Of a stretch of 32,412 bases of DNA, positions 28,726-32,412 are shown one piece after another. Within the stretch, counting starts at the first letter, position 1. Each line of letters opens with the position of its first letter. This DNA is from Candidatus Woesebacteria bacterium GW2011_GWB1_38_8b (GTDB taxonomy: Bacteria; Patescibacteriota; Microgenomatia; UBA8517): the NCBI GenBank assembly GCA_000993115.1, contig LBVN01000013.1, positions 1 through 32,412 of the forward strand, written 5' to 3'. The notes beneath the pieces were generated by a model that was not told where the DNA came from, searched no databases, and saw only the letters and a program-made list of their open reading frames with translations. The position numbers and the translations under genes were made by a program.

Positions 28726-30615
28726 GTGAGAGAACTTGTAAAAGATAAAAAGACTGTATTAAAAATTGCAACAAGCCTTTTTCTTTTTGTGGGGCTTTTA
28801 ACCTCAGTGGTTTTGGTTCAGCAAAACCAGGATATTAGGGAACATGCACAAACAGGTTCAGTAGTGACGGTAGGATGTCAAGATAATGGTATAACTATTA
28901 CTAGCGGTGAAAAAAAGTTTTATTCACCCGGGGAGCGGATTAATTTAACTATTCGAGGCAAGGAGTTTAACTCAAGTGCTCCAAAGTTAACAAACATTGT
29001 TCTATGGTATGCCCCGGCAAACGGGAATTTACGAACAACTGCAACAAGCGCTGAGAACTGGAAGAATACTAATATCACCGGCAGTTATAACGCTTCGACC
29101 AAGTCATGGACGGGAACATGGGTTCTTCCTACTGAGGATGGCGAGTATATTTTAGCACCTAATTTTATACAGAGCGATAACTACGCCTGCTCCTCAAACC
29201 CGGGATATTTGTGTCCTGATTGTCACACAGGTTATCAATTCGATCGTTCAAGTGCACAAAGGATTCCAAGAGAAACATATTCTTGTAAGGGTTGCCATAA
29301 AACATTTGTAGTAAGTAGGACCGCATCTAATCCAGGCGGGTATGATATGAAGTCATATTATAATTTCTCACCAGGATACAATTGGGTTTATAAAGGATAC
29401 AATTTTACCGAGAGTACCCCTCAAGAATTCTATTCATACTTCTCAATTGAGGAGAAATCGTCAATATGTGGACATACTGTCTTGCCACTTAGATTTACAA
29501 AAAGCAATCTTTACGGTCACTGGGGACCTAAAGGTCATAATAGGTTGGCTGGGGTTTATAACCAAAGGCATCTTCTTACATATTTTCAGTCGGGCGAAAG
29601 ATGGTCAGACAGAACTTTGGGATTATTATTTCATAAGTCGTACAATTTTCCGTCTACATCAACAAATCCAATCTCTGAGCTAGGTGTTTATAACCCTATT
29701 GACGGTTTAAGCTTGAGACATTTTAGCGAAGACACAAATCGTAATTTCCAAAATAATTATTTTTCACCATACTTATGGGGAGAAAACGGGGCAACAGAAG
29801 GTTATGAATATTCGCAAACAAATATTGCCTATGTCAACAGTCTGACAAAACTAGCAACACTACGTGAAAAATATCCTAAACTTACCGACCAACAGCTTTT
29901 TTGTAAGCTTGATTATGAGATGTCGGGTAATGGAGCCTGGAGGATGGCTTATTTGTCAGACAACCTTTCAAATACGGATAACTATGGTGGAAAGGTATTT
30001 AATTATGGTTTGTATACTGGATCGTTAATGAGATTGCGTGTTTATGAATCTTGGGGTGGAGGATCTACAAGAGAAGATTTATTTATGGTGCCTAACCTTG
30101 GAATTGTTAGGATGGATAAAAAGGGTGGAGCAAGTCAAGATACGGGAAGAATTACAAATCCGGATTACATAATGAGTCTTGTCAGTTACTATATTGGCGG
30201 AGACTTGAAAATTAATTTTACTGACCTGAATAGCAATCCTTTACCTTCCAATCGTGTTGCAAGGGGGGGAAGTTATAAAATTAAGGTAAAAAGTAAAGAT
30301 AGGCAGGGAAATTTTACCGTTCCGTATTCGGGATGGTTGGAAGTCAGAAGATGTATAACTTCGAGTCCGAGTATTGAGTGTGCGCCGTATGATCCGGCAA
30401 ACCCGACAGCCAACGGATGGGCGGCATTTAAATGGGGGAGGTGGGTGTGGTTAGGGGAGGCAACTGAGACATTAAGTTCGTCTATTGCTGTTGGAACAAG
30501 ACATGCTTATTACAGACCGTTTATTAATACTGCACCGGGTGATTATACTGGCGAAGTTTCTATTTCAAAAACGGAACTCCCATGGGGTAATGAAACCCAT
30601 CTAACAATATATTAA
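28726..30615 (+). CDS. Large exported protein with paired CxxCH motifs, unknown function
   Basis: 629 aa from GTG 28726 (the frame is open from TTG 28681). An N-terminal helix (LKIATSLFLFVGLLTSVVLVQ) is followed by QQNQDIREHA, a membrane-exit pattern common in exported proteins of this lineage. A beta-sandwich-like stretch (about residues 35-140) precedes CPDCH (starting near 163) and CKGCH (near 187), 24 residues apart. The rest is aromatic- and Asn-rich with GVYNQRHLLTYFQSGERW and a C-terminal beta domain. The paired motifs could be a zinc ribbon; as CxxCH they also meet the haem c consensus. Confidence 0.7.
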   Translation: MRELVKDKKTVLKIATSLFLFVGLLTSVVLVQQNQDIREHAQTGSVVTVGCQDNGITITSGEKKFYSPGERINLTIRGKEFNSSAPKLTNIVLWYAPANGNLRTTATSAENWKNTNITGSYNASTKSWTGTWVLPTEDGEYILAPNFIQSDNYACSSNPGYLCPDCHTGYQFDRSSAQRIPRETYSCKGCHKTFVVSRTASNPGGYDMKSYYNFSPGYNWVYKGYNFTESTPQEFYSYFSIEEKSSICGHTVLPLRFTKSNLYGHWGPKGHNRLAGVYNQRHLLTYFQSGERWSDRTLGLLFHKSYNFPSTSTNPISELGVYNPIDGLSLRHFSEDTNRNFQNNYFSPYLWGENGATEGYEYSQTNIAYVNSLTKLATLREKYPKLTDQQLFCKLDYEMSGNGAWRMAYLSDNLSNTDNYGGKVFNYGLYTGSLMRLRVYESWGGGSTREDLFMVPNLGIVRMDKKGGASQDTGRITNPDYIMSLVSYYIGGDLKINFTDLNSNPLPSNRVARGGSYKIKVKSKDRQGNFTVPYSGWLEVRRCITSSPSIECAPYDPANPTANGWAAFKWGRWVWLGEATETLSSSIAVGTRHAYYRPFINTAPGDYTGEVSISKTELPWGNETHLTIY

Positions 30616-30647
30616 AAGTGCCTTAATTGATATATATTTTGTTCTTT

Positions 30648-30667
30648 CCAAAGTCCTTAAACTTTGG
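30648..30667. other. Hairpin in the gap between the exported protein and rpsU
   Basis: CCAAAGT-CCTTAA-ACTTTGG is a perfect 7-bp stem. A second inverted repeat, GGTCTG and CAGACC, follows at about 30666-30701. Neither has a T-run, so these are weak terminator candidates for two convergent genes. Confidence 0.35.
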
Positions 30668-30741
30668 TCTGATATGCTTAAACGTCAAACCTACCAGACC
30701 TTATCAAAATGAAAATTAAAAATCGAAAATAAAGTGAGCAC

Positions 30742-30936
30742 TTATCTATTTCTTTTCTTCTCGAGTTTAATTGATGCGGCGCGGACTTTTTTTTGATCTT
30801 TCCTTTTTTCGGCGTCAGTTTTATGTCTTTGGCGGTCTCGGGCTTCCTGAAGGATTCCCGAATCCATTACCATTTTTTTAAACCTCGCAATAAGTTTGTC
30901 TTCTGATTCTCCTTTTTGTTTGGTAACAACTACCAT
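30742..30936 (-). CDS. rpsU: Ribosomal protein S21
   Basis: 64 aa. KGESEDKLIARFKKMVMDSGIL and the basic tail (RKDQKKVRAASIKLEKKRNR) are typical of S21, which sits near the mRNA exit of the 30S subunit. AGAGGAGG lies 10 nt before the start and is part of a hairpin (TCTCGAAAGCC and GGCTCGGAGA on the minus strand). A small overlapping ORF starts upstream. Confidence 0.94.
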   Translation of the reverse strand: MVVVTKQKGESEDKLIARFKKMVMDSGILQEARDRQRHKTDAEKRKDQKKVRAASIKLEKKRNR

Positions 30937-31015
30937 ATAAAATCGCCTCCTCTCCGAGCCTGCGGCTTTCGAGACCGGTGGCCTTCCATAATTTGATTTT
31001 GTAAGTTTGTGTCAT
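30878..31015 (-). CDS. Possible 45-codon ORF overlapping the start of rpsU
   Basis: ATG at 31015 with AAAGGAAG about 8 nt upstream; stop TAA at 30878-30880, 59 nt inside rpsU in another frame. It begins MTQTYKIKLWKATGLES and continues RRLGEEAILYG before reading the rpsU-overlapping part. Translating it would open the hairpin that masks the rpsU ribosome-binding site, so it may act as a translational coupler whatever the peptide does. Confidence 0.35.
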   Translation of the reverse strand: MTQTYKIKLWKATGLESRRLGEEAILYGSCYQTKRRIRRQTYCEV

Positions 31016-31076
31016 ACGAAACACTTCCTTTAACTAGTATTCTAACAGATAATGCAACAACTTCCAAAGACTGGTG

Positions 31077-31892
31077 TTAGTAAAATTTTACCAAGAGCTG
31101 GGGAATATTGGTGGTTCCTTCGGAATTATCAGCTGACTCAAAATATACGTAATCACCAGAATCTGTCGTTCCTTTTTCCTCTTTTTCAAAATGGATCCTA
31201 AATTGTGCAGTTTTATGACCGCTACCCAAATCTTCAACCAATTGATTTAAAACCTCAACCTCTTTCCAGCCGGTAATTCTGTTTTTTGAAAGGTCGGTAA
31301 AGCCGGATGAAAGTGCGTTTGCATTGTAATCCGTCTCATCAAGAGTTTCGCCGTAAATTAAATGATCAATTTTTAAGTTTCCAGTTTCTACGGAATAAGG
31401 ATTCCCGATAGCTTTTACCTGATAAACACGCAGTGTTGCGGAAACTATTTTTGTGTATTTTGGAAGCTTACTCAGGTCAAAGCTTAAAAATCCACGACTT
31501 AACAAAAATTTATTTCTTCCAGAGCGGATTTCCGATTGGTTGTTTACATAATTGTTTGACGAAACAAAACCGTCCAAATTTTTATCGGAAGTAATTATTG
31601 CCGTTTTTGGAATTGGGGAGGGTGTTGGTGAAGTTTTGTTTTTGGTTCCCGATGGTGTTATGGTTTGGGGAGGTATTTGGGTAGGTGTAGGCGAGGAAGA
31701 CGATGGATTATTTTGAAAACTAATTAGTGGTGTCTTTTGTAATTTTCCCTGTTCGACCCCGAAGAAATAGCTGATTAAAGCAATTACGGCGATTCCGGAA
31801 AGTGTCAGAACAATCATAGTAACGGGAATCATCGCGTCTCCAACCTTTGATTTTTTTGATTTAACTTCTTCCACTTTGTAATTGACCTGCAT
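31077..31892 (-). CDS. Membrane-anchored protein with DNRLRE-like C-terminal domain
   Basis: 271 aa from the ATG at 31892, which lies 9 nt after a TATAAT. One transmembrane helix (residues about 22-45, AMIPVTMIVLTLSGIAVIAL) is followed by a Ser/Thr/Pro linker (SSSSPTPTQIPPQTITPS) and a domain of about 170 residues. LLSRGFLSFDLSKLPKYTKIVSATLRVYQ and WKEVEVLNQLVEDL resemble DNRLRE/disaggregatase-related domains, carbohydrate-binding-like beta sandwiches of surface proteins. Likely exposed outside the cell. Confidence 0.75.
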   Translation of the reverse strand: MQVNYKVEEVKSKKSKVGDAMIPVTMIVLTLSGIAVIALISYFFGVEQGKLQKTPLISFQNNPSSSSPTPTQIPPQTITPSGTKNKTSPTPSPIPKTAIITSDKNLDGFVSSNNYVNNQSEIRSGRNKFLLSRGFLSFDLSKLPKYTKIVSATLRVYQVKAIGNPYSVETGNLKIDHLIYGETLDETDYNANALSSGFTDLSKNRITGWKEVEVLNQLVEDLGSGHKTAQFRIHFEKEEKGTTDSGDYVYFESADNSEGTTNIPQLLVKFY

Positions 31893-31901
31893 GCTAGAAA
31901 T

Positions 31902-31907
31902 ATTATA
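31902..31907 (-). promoter_or_regulatory. -10 box of the DNRLRE-like gene
   Basis: TATAAT on the minus strand, preceded by TTG; 9 nt before the ATG at 31892. No clear -35. Confidence 0.4.
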
Positions 31908-31928
31908 CAAGAATGTAATTGTTGATTT

Positions 31929-32412
31929 TTATGGAAAAATTACGTGGTAGTTGTATGAGGGATCGGGACATGTGGAAACGGTTTGGGGCGGAGTATCAAG
32001 CTTTGCACAAATATCATAGCCATCGCGTGCGACATTGGGTTTGTAATAATAGTCGGTTCCTGTTGGGTCAACCGGTTTTGACGTAACATAATTTTTGGCT
32101 GTAGGGCATGAAGCCGGAGGGGTAACTAAATCACTTAATGTATCCGGATATTTTGTACAGTCTGCTTTATAAAGCTCCAATATTATTTTAAGCTTAGCGA
32201 TATCAGAGCGTCTAGTATCATCATTTGCAACGGCGAGTGACGGACTCATAACTTGGGAATAAATATTTCTCATTATACCCGAGAAATGTTCGGTAAATTC
32301 TTCAAAAGTCATTGCGTCTTTTGGAACGTCGACTACAACAGGCTCTCCGAATTTATCGAATTTAAGTACCATTGCAAATTTTACTTTTGAATTTTGGGTT
32401 AATGAATCGGAG
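31929..32412 (-). CDS. C-terminal part of an LppX-like/pseudopilin-like protein, 5' end outside window
   Basis: The frame is open to the right edge, so the ATG at 32372 is probably internal. The upstream part (SDSLTQNSKVKFAMVLKFDKFGEPVVVDVP) resembles the C-terminal strand region of LppX/LprAFG-like or outer-surface lipoproteins. The second half, RRSDIAKLKIILELYKADCTK with YPDTLSDLV, then DYYYKPNVARDGYDICAKLD, is the soluble domain seen in type II secretion pseudopilins and related Microgenomates proteins. The pilin N-terminal helix is not in this frame, so it looks like a fusion in which the pseudopilin domain serves as a C-terminal module. Confidence 0.65.
   Translation of the reverse strand, partial: SDSLTQNSKVKFAMVLKFDKFGEPVVVDVPKDAMTFEEFTEHFSGIMRNIYSQVMSPSLAVANDDTRRSDIAKLKIILELYKADCTKYPDTLSDLVTPPASCPTAKNYVTSKPVDPTGTDYYYKPNVARDGYDICAKLDTPPQTVSTCPDPSYNYHVIFP

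Noticed and set aside
30940-31000. tRNA-Ser gene in the rpsU leader
   Set aside because: Only an anticodon-arm-like hairpin exists; acceptor, D- and T-arms cannot be formed.

Overview
This AT-rich window looks like a chromosomal segment of a Candidate Phyla Radiation (Patescibacteria) bacterium, most likely of the Microgenomates group. The reasons are lineage-style ribosomal proteins (L1 with a long N-terminal extension and a reduced domain II, extended L7/L12), compact genes, many short membrane-anchored or secreted proteins of unknown function, and RimK-like ATP-grasp genes. The assignment is an inference; there is no rRNA in the window. TGA acts as a stop (for example at the end of rnhB), so the standard code applies.

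Layout. 1-5.2 kb: the end of a small membrane protein, a membrane-anchored MEMO-family protein, tRNA-Arg(CCT), an excisionase-type HTH fused to a metal-site-degenerate M20 peptidase domain, a PEGA-domain protein on the minus strand, and an MreB homologue with an internal deletion. 5.2-9.2 kb: an AT-rich gene-free stretch, a WecG/TagA glycosyltransferase, a small HTH protein, a lipoprotein and a membrane-bound spermidine-synthase-like protein. 9.2-15 kb: a possible small RNA or leader, then exported proteins, including two tandem paralogues that share a C-terminal domain (one carries a VWA domain; the other appears frameshifted).

15-20.6 kb: a collinear cluster of a 7TM protein, an ATP-grasp ligase fused to a RimB-like retropepsin domain, a second ATP-grasp, a SAM methyltransferase, a protein of unknown family and a third ATP-grasp. 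Together these suggest a pathway that ligates, trims and methylates an amino-acid- or peptide-type product at the membrane. This is the strongest candidate for an undescribed system.

20.6-27.4 kb, mostly minus strand: secE-nusG, rplK-rplA and rplJ-rplL in canonical order but broken into separate units by plus-strand inserts. The inserts include two small zinc-type proteins, a short STAND-like ATPase, and a structured RNA region that encloses a 41-residue Cys-rich ORF with a strong Shine-Dalgarno site. rplJ has an L10-leader-like attenuator. 27.4-32.4 kb: an unknown gene, rnhB, a large exported protein with two CxxCH motifs, rpsU, a DNRLRE-like membrane-anchored protein and the C-terminal part of an LppX-like/pseudopilin-like protein.

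Many first genes have a good promoter whose -10 box ends only 5-11 nt before the start codon, which implies leaderless mRNAs. Several genes inside operons have Shine-Dalgarno sites instead. Palindromic elements overlap the Shine-Dalgarno sites of rplJ and rplL, and one lies in frame inside the methyltransferase gene.
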